DNA from: Trueperaceae bacterium
GTDB taxonomy: Bacteria; Deinococcota; Deinococci; Deinococcales; Trueperaceae
Reading direction: 5' to 3'
Length of the DNA stretch: 64,000 bases
NCBI GenBank assembly: GCA_023954415.1
Contig: JAMLIB010000001.1
Span: 1-64,000, forward strand
Shown: piece by piece, positions 20,286 to 32,218 of the stretch
How the letters are laid out: every line of letters starts with the position of its first letter
How positions within the stretch are numbered: the first letter of the stretch is position 1
Notes under the pieces: model-generated
What the model was told of the DNA's origin: nothing
The model's input: only the letters and a program-made list of their open reading frames with translations
The model's database searches: none
Program-made: the position numbers and the translations under genes

Positions 20286-21029
20286 ATGCGCATCGCAGTA
20301 GAGGTGGTACCGCGCAGCGAGGAGAGCCTGGCCGCACAGCTGGCGGACGTCGGGCGCCTGCGTCGCGTGGACGCCGTGAACGTGCCCGACCTCACCCAGT
20401 TCGAGCTCAAGGGCTGGGAGGCGGCGCTCAGGCTGCGGGCCAGCCACCCGCGTCTCGCGGCCGTGCCGCACGTGCGCGCCATGGAGGTCGAGCTGCATAG
20501 GCCTTGGACGCCCGGCGCGAAGCTCGAGGCGGCCGGCGTGAACGAGGTCCTCGTCGTGGCGGGCGACCCGCCGGCCACGATGGCCAGGCCCATAACGGGG
20601 GCCCACCCGACCGACGTCATCCGCGCCTTCAAGGCCGCGCACCCTGGCTGGCGCGTGTACGCCGCGCTCGATCCGTACCGGTCCGGCTTCAGCCAGGAGC
20701 TCGAGTACGCCGTGCGCAAGCTCGAGGCCGGCGCCGACGGCTTCTTCACCCAGCCGTTCTTCGACACCAGGCTCATGGGCGTGTGGCGTGAGCTGCTGCC
20801 CGGCGTGCCCGTGTTCTGGGGTCTGACGAGCGTGACGAGCAAGCGCGCCATGAACTACTGGCTGACGCGCAACCGTGCCGTCTTCCCGGCCGGCTTCGAG
20901 ACGACGATGGCGTGGCATACGCGCTTCGCGGCCGAGGCCATCGAGTTCGCCGCCCGGTACGACGCCAACCTCTACTTCATGCCCATCAACGTTGACATCG
21001 GGGCGTGGCTGGGCGAGCTGCTCGCCTGA
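20286..21029 (+). CDS. Methylenetetrahydrofolate reductase-like (MetF family)
   Basis: 247 aa, shorter than the usual 290-300 of MetF, which reduces 5,10-methylene-THF to 5-methyl-THF, the methyl donor used by MetH. The Glu of the first strand (VEVVP), the AGDPP loop (Asp equivalent of RGDLP) and GADGFFTQPFFD, equivalent to the TQ motif, fit the FAD-binding TIM barrel. Convergent with metH 8 bp away, which agrees with a folate/methionine role. The divergent N-terminus and short length leave room for a related but different reductase. Confidence 0.65.
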   Translation: MRIAVEVVPRSEESLAAQLADVGRLRRVDAVNVPDLTQFELKGWEAALRLRASHPRLAAVPHVRAMEVELHRPWTPGAKLEAAGVNEVLVVAGDPPATMARPITGAHPTDVIRAFKAAHPGWRVYAALDPYRSGFSQELEYAVRKLEAGADGFFTQPFFDTRLMGVWRELLPGVPVFWGLTSVTSKRAMNYWLTRNRAVFPAGFETTMAWHTRFAAEAIEFAARYDANLYFMPINVDIGAWLGELLA

Positions 21030-21037
21030 GGTCGGCC

Positions 21038-24718
<3,681 letters not shown>

Positions 24719-24726
24719 GAGGGGCA

Positions 24727-24732
24727 ATAGTA
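24727..24732 (-). promoter_or_regulatory. -10 box of metH (TACTAT)
   Basis: TACTAT read on the minus strand, 8 nt from ATG 24718; it places transcription start at or just before the codon and argues against the TTG at 24727 as start. Confidence 0.5.
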
Positions 24733-24797
24733 ACCCCGTTCGCCGTTCGGGCCGGTGGCGGCGCTGCGCGGGGCTGCGGCGTAGTGTTGCGCGGCGC

Positions 24798-24803
24798 TAT
24801 GAT
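24798..24803 (+). promoter_or_regulatory. Leaderless-type -10 (TATGAT)
   Basis: TATGAT ends 5 nt before ATG 24809, divergent from the metH -10 about 70 bp away. Confidence 0.5.
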
Positions 24804-24808
24804 GGCGC

Positions 24809-25822
24809 ATGTCGCACGACGGTGAGCAGTCGCCTCCCACTGGGCAGGTCGTTCCTTCAAGGGGTCTTGCGGACGGCGGGTCCGGTGGATCCGGGGCGGC
24901 CGGGACGGGTCGGGCCGCTGCCGTCGGGCCCGGTCAGACCGCCGCGGAGGCCCGGCACGCAGTGGAGCCGAGGCAGCCGGCGGAGCACGGGCACGCGGAC
25001 GCCTACGGCGATAGCCCGGTACTGAACCCGAACCTCATCTACAACAACCCGGAGAAGTGGCGCATCGGTCGCGAGATCCTGGAGCGCTACACGGGCGCGG
25101 CCCCCGAGGCGTTGCAGAAGCAGATCCTGCTCACGAACTTCCAGTACTACCTCGACCGCTTCGAGGGCATGGCCGACGACGTCGTCACGACGCGCGGCTC
25201 CGCCATGATGGCGCGCCACAGCGCCAAGCTGGGCGTGTCGATCATCAACTTCTCCGTCGGCTCACCGGTGGCGGCGCTCATCATCGAGGTGCTCGCCACC
25301 GCCGACCCGAAGGCGGTCCTGTTCCTCGGCATGTGCGGCGGCCTGCACCGGTCGCTGCAGATCGGCGACTTCGTGCTGCCCACGGCCGCCATCCGCGACG
25401 AGGGCGCCTCCACGCACTTCATGCCGCCGCAGGTGCCGGCCCTGCCGACGTTCAAGGTGCAGAAGTTCGTCTCGCAGATCATCGTCGAGCGCGGCTTCGA
25501 CTACCGCACGGGCGTGGTCCACACGACCGACTACCGCTTCTGGGAGTTCGACGAGGGGTTCAAGCAGCAGCTCTACGACGAGCGGGCGCTCGGGATAGAC
25601 ATGGAGACGGCCACGCTCTTCTCCGTGGGCTTCGCGAGCAAGGTGCCCATTGGGGCGCTCCTCCTCGTCTCCGACCTACCCCTGCGGAAGGACGGCATCA
25701 AGACGAAGGACTCCGCCCGGGCCGTCTTCCGCGAGTTCACGGACAGGCACATCGAGATCGGCATCCAGTCCATGAGCGAGATCGCGGAGCGTGGGGAGCA
25801 TATTCGGCATTATCGGTGGTGA
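24809..25822 (+). CDS. amn: AMP nucleosidase, short type
   Basis: Cleaves AMP to adenine and ribose 5-phosphate; phosphorylase-superfamily fold. 337 aa. The catalytic part from about residue 75 matches the roughly 260-aa AMP nucleosidases of Bacteroidetes and relatives, with GSPVAALIIEVL, VLFLGMCGGLHRSLQIGD, GIDMETATLFSVGFA and the Asp in LVSDLP. The first 65-70 residues are Gly/Ala/Pro-rich and have no counterpart. The -10 at 24798 supports ATG 24809, but internal starts such as GTG 24961 cannot be excluded. Confidence 0.85.
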   Translation: MSHDGEQSPPTGQVVPSRGLADGGSGGSGAAGTGRAAAVGPGQTAAEARHAVEPRQPAEHGHADAYGDSPVLNPNLIYNNPEKWRIGREILERYTGAAPEALQKQILLTNFQYYLDRFEGMADDVVTTRGSAMMARHSAKLGVSIINFSVGSPVAALIIEVLATADPKAVLFLGMCGGLHRSLQIGDFVLPTAAIRDEGASTHFMPPQVPALPTFKVQKFVSQIIVERGFDYRTGVVHTTDYRFWEFDEGFKQQLYDERALGIDMETATLFSVGFASKVPIGALLLVSDLPLRKDGIKTKDSARAVFREFTDRHIEIGIQSMSEIAERGEHIRHYRW

Positions 25823-26309
25823 GCGGCAACCCTGTATGCAAGGGTCGTGAAGCGAGGTTGCTACGTCCCAGTTCATTCGGGGTTTTGGCTGGCCCGCCGC
25901 TACGGAAGCAGGCTAGGCGCGCGGTGTCATGCGCGGTGGGCCCTGGTCGCCGACCATACGTGGGTCCGAGTGCACAGGGTTGCCACCGTCGAGGTTGGCG
26001 TTCGGTCCTATTAAGCGCATCCCGCAACGTATGCGTGGGGAACGAAGTTAAGGTACGCGGTGAGCCGCTTGGAGTCGGGCTCTAGCGAGCCCTGCCGTAT
26101 CGGCCCGCGGGGTAGGGCGGGTACGGACTGGATGTGAAGCTAGTTGGTCGGGCAAGAGTCATGCGCAAGATCCGGTGGGGGCCTCGCCGAACCAAGGAAC
26201 TGGCGGAGACGCGCGGCGAGTATCGAGCTAGAGTCCGCTAACGACGCGATCTCACGGCGCGATCTCACGGCGCGATGACACGAAACCGTACGAGCGTTGC
26301 TCATGCCGC
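25823..26309. other. 487-bp region without a convincing gene
   Basis: No reading frame here has both a plausible start and a recognisable product. It contains two perfect tandem copies of a 13-bp unit GCGATCTCACGGC (26246-26258, 26259-26271) followed by a partial third. Base composition is more AT-rich than around the housekeeping genes. It marks the left edge of the accessory stretch. Confidence 0.5.
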
Positions 26310-26315
26310 TATCGT
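26310..26315 (+). promoter_or_regulatory. Leaderless-type -10 (TATCGT)
   Basis: TATCGT ends 6 nt before GTG 26322 and is the main reason to treat that small frame as a gene. Confidence 0.45.
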
Positions 26316-26321
26316 GTCGGA

Positions 26322-26606
26322 GTGACGGACCGTAGCCCAAGGCGCATCGGCGTTCACCTGGAGGCGGACGCAGACGGCTACCTGCAATGTGTCGCGAAGG
26401 ACCGGCCCGTCCAGGTGCCTTGGGACGCTGCCGTGACCGGTGTGGAAGTCGGCACGGTGTCGTTCGAAGCGGTAGCCGACGGCGCCGGGCCAGACGCGTT
26501 CGTCCTAAAGGTCGAGTCCGGCTGCGTGTATGGGAAGGACCTGGCCGAGCGTATCGAGCCGTTCAAGCTTGGAACGGGTATCGCGTTTCAAACGTTACTT
26601 CCGTAG
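26322..26606 (+). CDS. Small hypothetical protein
   Basis: 94 aa, not recognised. It is acidic overall, has no membrane segment or signal peptide, and looks like a small beta-rich soluble domain (alternating VHLEAD, VEVGTVSFEAV, FVLKVESG). GTG start set by the TATCGT box. It stands alone, with about 145 bp of nothing recognisable before the convergent toxin gene. Confidence 0.5.
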   Translation: MTDRSPRRIGVHLEADADGYLQCVAKDRPVQVPWDAAVTGVEVGTVSFEAVADGAGPDAFVLKVESGCVYGKDLAERIEPFKLGTGIAFQTLLP

Positions 26607-26750
26607 ACACCTGGGGACGTTCTTGCGGGAGTACCCCGCCGAGCCCTCAGCGGGCAGGCCGGCGTTCCTGGTATGGATCCTACGGCGGTTCCTCAGGCTG
26701 GGGGTTGGAGGGCCTGAGGTGAAGTGGCCGGCTCCTCTGGTGCAGCCAAG

Positions 26751-27092
26751 CTACCGTCGTAGCGTCGCGCCCACGTTGTCGAGCACCTCGTCGAGGATGT
26801 CGCCGCGCAGACGACCGATCTGATCCGCTTGCGTGCCCTTGATCGTGGCGATCTTCGCCGTCCTGACCAGTGACGGCGCGGGCAGGCCCATCTCCCTATG
26901 CCGCTCACCCACATCCACATCTCCTGGCCAGCGACGGTTCTCTGCACTTGTGATCATCAACACCCACAAGAGACTCTGGTTCTCACCCACGCCTGTACTG
27001 GAGACCACGAGAGTGGGACGGTACTGGCGTACGGGTCTATCGGTGTAGGGGAACGGAACGCGGATGACGGCGCCTTGCTCAAAGGTCGGCAT
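26751..27092 (-). CDS. MazF/PemK-type mRNA interferase toxin
   Basis: 113 aa from ATG 27092 (120 aa from GTG 27113). The family core is visible: QGAVIRVPFPYTD near the N-terminus, RPTLVVSS, VLMITSAENRRWPGDV and a C-terminal LVRTAKIATIKG segment followed by the dimer helix. Such toxins cleave RNA at specific short motifs as dimers. It overlaps the antitoxin gene by 14 bp (ATG start), the usual coupled arrangement. It looks intact. Confidence 0.85.
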   Translation of the reverse strand: MPTFEQGAVIRVPFPYTDRPVRQYRPTLVVSSTGVGENQSLLWVLMITSAENRRWPGDVDVGERHREMGLPAPSLVRTAKIATIKGTQADQIGRLRGDILDEVLDNVGATLRR

Positions 27093-27294
27093 AGGCGCGC
27101 TGGTCTGCCTCACTGGCCCACTCCTCGAACGTGACGAACGGGTCTTCGCTGTGGGAGGGCTGTGCCTTGCGAAGGATGACGTAACCGTCCATCAACTCGA
27201 ACTCGAGTGCGTCACCTTCGCGGAGCTGCAGCCCTTGGCGCACGCTTCTCGGGATGGTCGTCTGACCTTTGCTGGTAAGGCGGCTAGTGACCAT
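27079..27294 (-). CDS. AbrB/MazE-type antitoxin
   Basis: 71 aa. The N-terminal swapped-hairpin DNA-binding domain shows SRLTSKGQTTIPRSVRQGL and GDALEFELMDGYVILRKA; the C-terminal acidic tail (about residues 47-71) would wrap and neutralise the toxin. Antitoxin first, toxin second, overlapping. ATG 27294 has AGGAGG 5 nt upstream. The promoter immediately upstream contains a perfect palindrome, so the pair is probably autoregulated. Confidence 0.9.
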   Translation of the reverse strand: MVTSRLTSKGQTTIPRSVRQGLQLREGDALEFELMDGYVILRKAQPSHSEDPFVTFEEWASEADQRAYADL

Positions 27295-27310
27295 GAAGAC
27301 CTCCTAGGAC

Positions 27311-27330
27311 ATTGTAAGGAGCTTCCTTAC
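27311..27330 (-). promoter_or_regulatory. Promoter and palindromic operator of the mazEF-like pair
   Basis: TACAAT on the minus strand (27311-27316) is a good -10 about 17 nt before the antitoxin ATG. It overlaps a perfect 7-bp inverted repeat, GTAAGGA (27314-27320) and TCCTTAC (27324-27330), with a 3-bp centre, the expected layout for antitoxin binding that blocks polymerase. Confidence 0.55.
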
Positions 27331-27401
27331 TTGGCGCCAGGGTCGGTTGCCTAGCAGGGCTCTGTGGCTCGATCCGGTTTATATAGCGTCGTCCGGCGAA
27401 C

Positions 27402-27599
27402 CTAGGCTCTCGGAAGTTTCGGGAGGCGCTTGCGGATCAGCCGGATCTGCCCTCGATGCGAGAGTTCGTCCTCCATGACGTGGAACCACTTCCAGTAGTT
27501 GTTCGCCAAAGCCCCATCGCGGAAGGGAGTGGCTTCCAAGAGCCATGCATCGTCGCGCTTCGCGAACTCCCCCAGGGTCCTCGAGCGAACTACCGCCAT
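27402..27599 (-). pseudogene. Remnant of a DinB-superfamily gene
   Basis: The 65 codons end with NYWKWFHVMEDELSHRGQIR, the C-terminal metal-binding helix typical of DinB/DUF664 proteins, which are normally 150-170 aa. The same frame stays open another 70-80 bases upstream (reading VRNQPLEYYLGR) but reaches a stop with no good start codon, and the N-terminal helices with the first His are absent. It is probably a 5'-truncated remnant. Confidence 0.6.
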
Positions 27600-27673
27600 G
27601 CGCCCCAGGTAGTACTCGAGGGGTTGGTTGCGAACGCTGCTCCGGGCCTCGGCGCCCAGATCGGCACCGAGAC

Positions 27674-27937
27674 GTGAGCGCTATCGGCTCTTCGCTCTGG
27701 TCGGCGCTGGCGTTGGTTGGGATGGTGGCCTGGCAGCTGGGTGCCGGTTACCTGGCGGTCGCGGCGCTCTCGCTCACCCGGGATCTGCTCGGTCGACCTG
27801 GGGAGCCGGCTCCGCTTCAAGCCGGCTTCTGGTACGGGCTCTCCGACGCTCTGCAGTACGTCCTTCCGGCCCTACTACTCGGTGCGGTCGTGGTCATCCA
27901 GCGCAGGCTGGACGAGGGTGGGCCGGGGCGGGGCTAG
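27674..27937 (+). CDS. Small two-helix membrane protein
   Basis: 87 aa from GTG 27674. Two hydrophobic stretches (about residues 5-30 and 52-75) separated by a short polar loop, with a charged C-terminus. No family recognised. The start is uncertain because the frame is open upstream over the DinB remnant, and the ribosome site is weak. Confidence 0.45.
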   Translation: MSAIGSSLWSALALVGMVAWQLGAGYLAVAALSLTRDLLGRPGEPAPLQAGFWYGLSDALQYVLPALLLGAVVVIQRRLDEGGPGRG

Positions 27938-28070
27938 GGTCGGATCGGCGCGTCGGCGCTGCTGCCTTGTGGCGCCGAGAAGTCGATTACCCGGCGCACC
28001 CTCGACGCAGCTCCAGTAACGTAAGCTTGGCATTGCGCTAAGTCTAGTTAATGACATAGGATGTTTACAT

Positions 28071-28412
28071 ATGGCCACCCCTCATCGTCCGTCCTTAGCG
28101 GTGCGCCGCGCCTTGCGAGAGCTTGGGCACGACGTTAAGGTGGCCCGCCTGCGGCGGAACCTCACGATGGATACCGTTGCCGAGCGCGCGTTCACCAGCC
28201 GCCCAACGCTCCAGCGTTTAGAGGCTGGCGACCCCGGAGTCGGCATGGGGATCTACGCGAGTGTCCTTCAAGCGCTGGGCCTCCTCGAGAACCTCGGCAA
28301 GCTTGCTGGTCCAGGAGTCGACGAGATCGGGCTGGCCCATGCCGAGCAGGCGCTTCCTCGGCGAGCCAGGTCGAAGCGGAACACGTCGAAGGGTGCTAGC
28401 GATGAAGGATGA
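28071..28412 (+). CDS. HTH regulator, HipB-like antitoxin
   Basis: 113 aa. A Cro/C1-type helix-turn-helix covers about residues 18-70 (KVARLRRNLTMDTVAERAFTSRPTLQRLE in pieces). The C-terminal 40 residues are basic and low in complexity. It overlaps a HipA-like frame by 11 bp, the usual antitoxin-toxin coupling. ATG 28071 lies 8 nt after TAGGAT (28057-28062). Its partner is broken, so it may persist as an orphan regulator. Confidence 0.75.
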   Translation: MATPHRPSLAVRRALRELGHDVKVARLRRNLTMDTVAERAFTSRPTLQRLEAGDPGVGMGIYASVLQALGLLENLGKLAGPGVDEIGLAHAEQALPRRARSKRNTSKGASDEG

Positions 28413-29051
28413 GATCGAGGTCTTCATCCAACAAGCTGGCGAGGACTATCTCGTAGGCTCACTGTATCGACGACCGCATAAAGGATTCGAAGCTAGCGGC
28501 TTCAGGTACGCGTCGTCTTGGCTTGCGAACCCGAATGCGTTTTCCCCCCGACCGACACTTCGGCTAGATCCTGCCCCCGTTCGTGCCAAACCGGGGACAG
28601 GTGGTGTTAGGGGCGTTCGGCGATTCAGCGCCAGATACCTGGGGGCGCAGCCTGCTGCGGCGAGCCGAGCGCAGAAACGCGAGACGCGAGAACCGTCCCG
28701 TCCGCGCCCTGCAAGAACTCGACGTCCTCCTTGGTGTGTCGGACCAGGCGAGGATGGACGCTCTCGCCGGCCTACGACTTGAACCCCACGCCAGCCGATG
28801 TCCGGCCTAGGGTTCTGACGACGGCCATCGACGGTGAGGAGCGCGTTTGCGATCTGGAACTCGCGCTCGGATCGGCTCGATACTTCGGGTTGAGTCCTCA
28901 GGCTGCGAGCGAGATCGTTAAGGAAGTCGGGCGCGCGACTCGGACTTGGCGCGACGTGGCTGCGGGCCTTGGGGCGCCGGGCTACGAGATTGAACGCATG
29001 AGCACCGCGTTCGAGCACGAAGACCTACGGTTGGCGCTGCGCACCAGCTAG
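28402..29051 (+). pseudogene. Broken hipA (frameshift plus loss of kinase core)
   Basis: Three consecutive frames together spell parts of one HipA-family toxin kinase. Frame 1 from ATG 28402 gives the N-terminal domain (VGSLYRRPHKGFEASGFRY, up to about 28555). Frame 2 (about 28565-28745) continues with VVLGAFGDSAPDTWGRSLL and LLGVSDQARMDAL. Frame 3 (about 28756-29051) resumes at LSPAYDLNPTP and runs to a normal-looking C-terminus. The roughly 200 residues that normally lie between the last two, with the ATP site and catalytic Asp, are missing. The first shift lies near a run of six C. It cannot encode an active kinase. Confidence 0.8.
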
Positions 29052-29121
29052 CCGCTGACACGTCCTCCAACGTGCGCCGGGCAGCACCACCTAAGTCCCT
29101 AGACGACATCACCGACCGTGC

Positions 29122-29127
29122 TAACCT
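29122..29127 (+). promoter_or_regulatory. Extended -10 of the S41 peptidase gene
   Basis: TGCTAACCT gives an extended -10 about 29 nt before TTG 29156, which itself has GGAGGT 5 nt upstream. Confidence 0.4.
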
Positions 29128-29155
29128 CCAAGAAACCCCAGCTCGGAGGTACGAC

Positions 29156-30495
29156 TTGACTAGGGACGATGCGCTTGCTGATATCAGCTTCCTGGAGCAT
29201 GTCTTGGAGGACCGCTTCGCATACTTGGATGTTGGTTCCACTGATCACCGTGTCCTCTTCGAGGACCTGCGCCTTGCGCTACCGGCCGAGTTGGAAACGT
29301 CGTGGCTAGGCCTTAGGCTGCAGAAGCTGATGGCCAGGTTCATCGACGGTCACGCGGCGGTCAACGCCCCGCCCCACCCGCGCGGCTTTCTGCCGTTCCT
29401 GACCGGCTGGACGGGCGACACCCTCGTAGCGTTCGAGGCCGACCGCTCCGCCTTGCTGGACCCCGAGCGGCCGTATCTCGTCGCCATCGACGGCGTGGAC
29501 GTCGCGAGTTGGCTCACCGCGGCCGCGGCTTACGTGCCGGCGGGTTCGCCGCAGTTCGTGAAACGCGGCTCGCTGCGGTGGTTGCGAGCCGTGCAGATGT
29601 TGCGGGCCGATCTCGGGCTGCCGCAAGTCGAGGACGTGGCGGTGACCGTGGCGGGGGCGGGCGGCGCGTCCAAGCGAACGTTGCGACTAGCCGTTGCGGA
29701 TAGGGCGCCTCAGTTCGGCACATGGCCACGTGGCGAGTCGCGAACGCTCGATGGCAACGTGGGCTATCTGCGTCTGGAGACCATGACGAGCGAGGCGGCG
29801 GAAGACTCCCGGGTTCGATGGCGCGGTTCGCCCGGACCGACGGGCTCGTGATCGACGTGCGCGGCAACGGCGGTGGCAGCCGCGAGGCGCTGCGGGCGCT
29901 CGTGCCGCTGCTCATGCGGCCGCAGGCGGAGCCGCGCGTGGCGAACGTGGCTGCTTACCGCGCTTGGGAAGGGTTCCCGGCGGACCATCTGGCCAACCGG
30001 TATCTGTTCCCGGTAGCTTCGGACCACTGGTCAGCGCCTGAGAGGGAGGCGCTGGAGCTGTTCTTGGTCGGTTTCATGCCGGAGTGGTCGCCGCCTGCTG
30101 AACGGTTCAGTCCATGGCATGCGATGGTGGTGTCGCCCGGTCAGGCGGACGAGAGGTCGCGTTACCTTGGTCGACCCGTGGTCGTACTGATGGACGCGGC
30201 CTGCTTCAGCGCCACGGACGTGTTCCTGTCGACTCTCAAGGGTTTGCCGAACGTGACGCTGATGGGAGAGGCGAGCGGAGGCGGCAGCGCTAGGGCGCAG
30301 GTGGTCGAGTTGCCAACCTCGGGCCTCAAGGTCCGTTTCGCGTCCATGGCGTCGTTCCAGGCATCGGGCGAGCTGTTCGACGGACGGGGCGTCCTGCCGG
30401 ACGTGGTCGCGACGCCGGCCTACGAGTTCTTCCTCGTCGGAGGCGCGGACGCGGTCCTCGAGAAGGGGTTGGAAGTCGTCGCCGGAGCGGCATGA
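29156..30495 (+). pseudogene. S41 (tail-specific-like) peptidase, frameshifted
   Basis: Two frames make one protein of about 446 residues. Frame 1 from TTG 29156 carries an N-terminal helical region and PDZ-like strand (YLVAIDGVDVASW) up to YLRLETMTSEAAEDS near 29810. The following frame continues with TDGLVIDVRGNGGGSREAL and VVLMDAACFSATDVFLSTL, where the Ser is the likely nucleophile, and ends at 30495. The shift is equivalent to one missing base in the CTCCCGGG stretch around 29808-29818. It could be a real mutation, a sequencing error or, less likely, programmed. No signal peptide is visible. Confidence 0.7.
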
Positions 30496-30604
30496 GAGCC
30501 TTACCCCGCGCCGGTCTCCGCTCGACCTGCCTTGTGAAGAGGGTTGGCCCCGACAGGCAAGACGCCCTGGCCTAGAGTCCCTCCGCAGCCGGCCGGGCTC
30601 ACGG

Positions 30605-31282
30605 TCACCCCGCGAGGCCCAAGAACCGCCACTTCCCCTCTGACACGACTTCGACGGCGCCGTCGACCACCTTGATGGCGGTGTCGTCGTCCATCACGTA
30701 GGCCGGCACTCCCAGCCACGAGGCCCAAGCTTCGGCGGCGGCCATCGTGTTGGACGGCAGCATCGGATGGTCAAGGTGCGGGAAGATCGAGAAGTCGACC
30801 ATCCCAAGCGCCCGGTCGTCGCCGGTGAGGGGCGGTTTCATCGCGATGAACTCCTCGCCTATGCGGGGCGTCATCACCATGCTGCCGGCGCTGAGTCCGA
30901 CCCAGACGAGGTTGTCGAGCGACGGCATGAGGTCGGCCAGGCCGGACTCGCGCAGCCAGTGGCATAGGTAGAGCGCATCGCCGCTGTCCACCAGCAGCGC
31001 GTCGGTCTCCTTGACCCAGGGAACCCAGCGCTCGGCCCCGATGCTGGGCAGCGCCGTGAGCTCCAGCATCCCCACGGAGTTCCACCCTAGGTCGCACATC
31101 GGCGCGGGGGAGTTCCCGCTGATGAAGCGCCATGTCCCTTGCGGCTTGACCCACGGATGCCCATAGGAGGCTGTGGGTATGCATAGCGCGTTCGACTCGG
31201 CGATCGGTTTGCCAAGCAGGTCGACGAGCGCGTCGTTGATGCTCTTGTTCTTGACCCCGCCGGAGGTGAGAAGGAGTCGCAT
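30605..31282 (-). CDS. Peptidase E-like (family S51)
   Basis: 225 aa, related to dipeptidase E, which cleaves Asp-Xaa dipeptides. The class-I-glutaminase-like fold shows the nucleophile elbow in WVGLSAGSMVM (about residue 129) and DALLVDSGDALYL before it. ATG 31282 is preceded by AGGAAAGG, and TATAGT on the same strand (31316-31321) is a likely -10. It appears intact and stands alone. Confidence 0.85.
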   Translation of the reverse strand: MRLLLTSGGVKNKSINDALVDLLGKPIAESNALCIPTASYGHPWVKPQGTWRFISGNSPAPMCDLGWNSVGMLELTALPSIGAERWVPWVKETDALLVDSGDALYLCHWLRESGLADLMPSLDNLVWVGLSAGSMVMTPRIGEEFIAMKPPLTGDDRALGMVDFSIFPHLDHPMLPSNTMAAAEAWASWLGVPAYVMDDDTAIKVVDGAVEVVSEGKWRFLGLAG

Positions 31283-31425
31283 GAGGTCCTTTCCTGGCCG
31301 TGATGCGGTTCGCCGACTATAGCGCCGATCCAGCCGGTGCCGAGGCGCGGACGAAGCGGCCCTCTGAAAGATCCCCCGGCGGTGCTACCTTGTCTCTCGA
31401 CCAAGGGACGGGAGGTGCCGACGCT

Positions 31426-32055
31426 ATGGCCGAACTGAACGTGATACTGGCGACAACGCTTGACGGTTTCATCGCCGGTGAGGACGGCAGCCTGGACTGG
31501 CTCATCATGGGTGACGAGCGCGCGGACTACATGGCCGAGTGGAGCAAGCGTGCCGACACGCTCCTCTTGGGGCGTCGGAGCTACCAAGGCTTCATCACGT
31601 TCTGGCCGGGCGCTCCGAATAACCCTAATGCAACGCCGGCGGAGAAGACCATCGGGCAGCACTACAACGCCATGCGGAAGGTCTTGTTCTCCACGACTCT
31701 GACGAGAGCCGACTGGCTCGAGACGACCGTCATGCACAGCATCGAGCCCGACCGCGTCCGCGAACTCAAGGCGGAGTCGAAGAAGGGTGTCCGCGTCGAC
31801 GGCAGCATAAGTGTCGTGCAGCAGCTAACTAAGCTGGGCTTGATAGACGAGTACCGGCTCATGGTCCATCCGGTCGCGCTAGGGCGTGGTCGACCGCTGT
31901 TCACCGAGCGGGTCGACCTGGACCTGGTCGAATCCGAGCGCTGGAGGAACGGCGTCGTTGTGCATACCTACAGGTTGGCGTCCGGCGCTGCGGTCGAGTC
32001 GGTTGGATTCACGCGGCCGGAAGTCCAGGGCGATCCTCCGCATGACGGCGAGTGA
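31426..32055 (+). CDS. RibD C-terminal / DHFR-fold reductase
   Basis: 209 aa. Starts with the typical LNVILATTLDGFIAGEDGSLDW and contains LLLGRRSYQGF and the C-terminal IDEYRLMVHPVALGRGRPLF; such proteins bind NADPH but their substrates are mostly unknown. ATG 31426 has GGGAGGT nine bases upstream. The last 47 bp overlap the end of the truncated hipA on the other strand. A second, distinct member is at 40204. Confidence 0.85.
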   Translation: MAELNVILATTLDGFIAGEDGSLDWLIMGDERADYMAEWSKRADTLLLGRRSYQGFITFWPGAPNNPNATPAEKTIGQHYNAMRKVLFSTTLTRADWLETTVMHSIEPDRVRELKAESKKGVRVDGSISVVQQLTKLGLIDEYRLMVHPVALGRGRPLFTERVDLDLVESERWRNGVVVHTYRLASGAAVESVGFTRPEVQGDPPHDGE

Positions 32056-32218
32056 GCTTCGGGCGAGGCTGCGTGAGCGGGGCGGCTACGGAAAGAATCA
32101 AGCTATCGATGCCGAAGGTTCTGAGAGCGTCGGAAGTGGCGATGAAGTCGAACGCGCTTCGTTCTTCACGGAGCACGCCAACCTGCACTCCGTACAGCTC
32201 CACCACCAACTCAGGCAT
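32009..32218 (-). pseudogene. Truncated hipA (N-terminal domain only)
   Basis: The first 48 or so residues (LVVELYGVQVGVL, FDFIATSDALRTFGIDSLILSVAAPL) are those of the N-terminal subdomain of HipA kinases. The rest of the frame, about 20 residues, is unrelated and ends inside the convergent reductase gene. Some 350 residues with the whole kinase domain are lost. ATG 32218 overlaps the hipB stop by 8 bp. It belongs to a different HipA subtype from the remnant at 28402. Confidence 0.75.

Noticed and set aside
24719-24808. Search for a cobalamin or SAM riboswitch before metH
   Set aside because: Only about 90 bp separate the divergent starts, the metH -10 is 8 nt from its ATG, and no conserved riboswitch motif is seen.
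25737-26027. 96-codon minus-strand frame after amn
   Set aside because: Overlaps the end of amn, no start signal, no recognisable domain.
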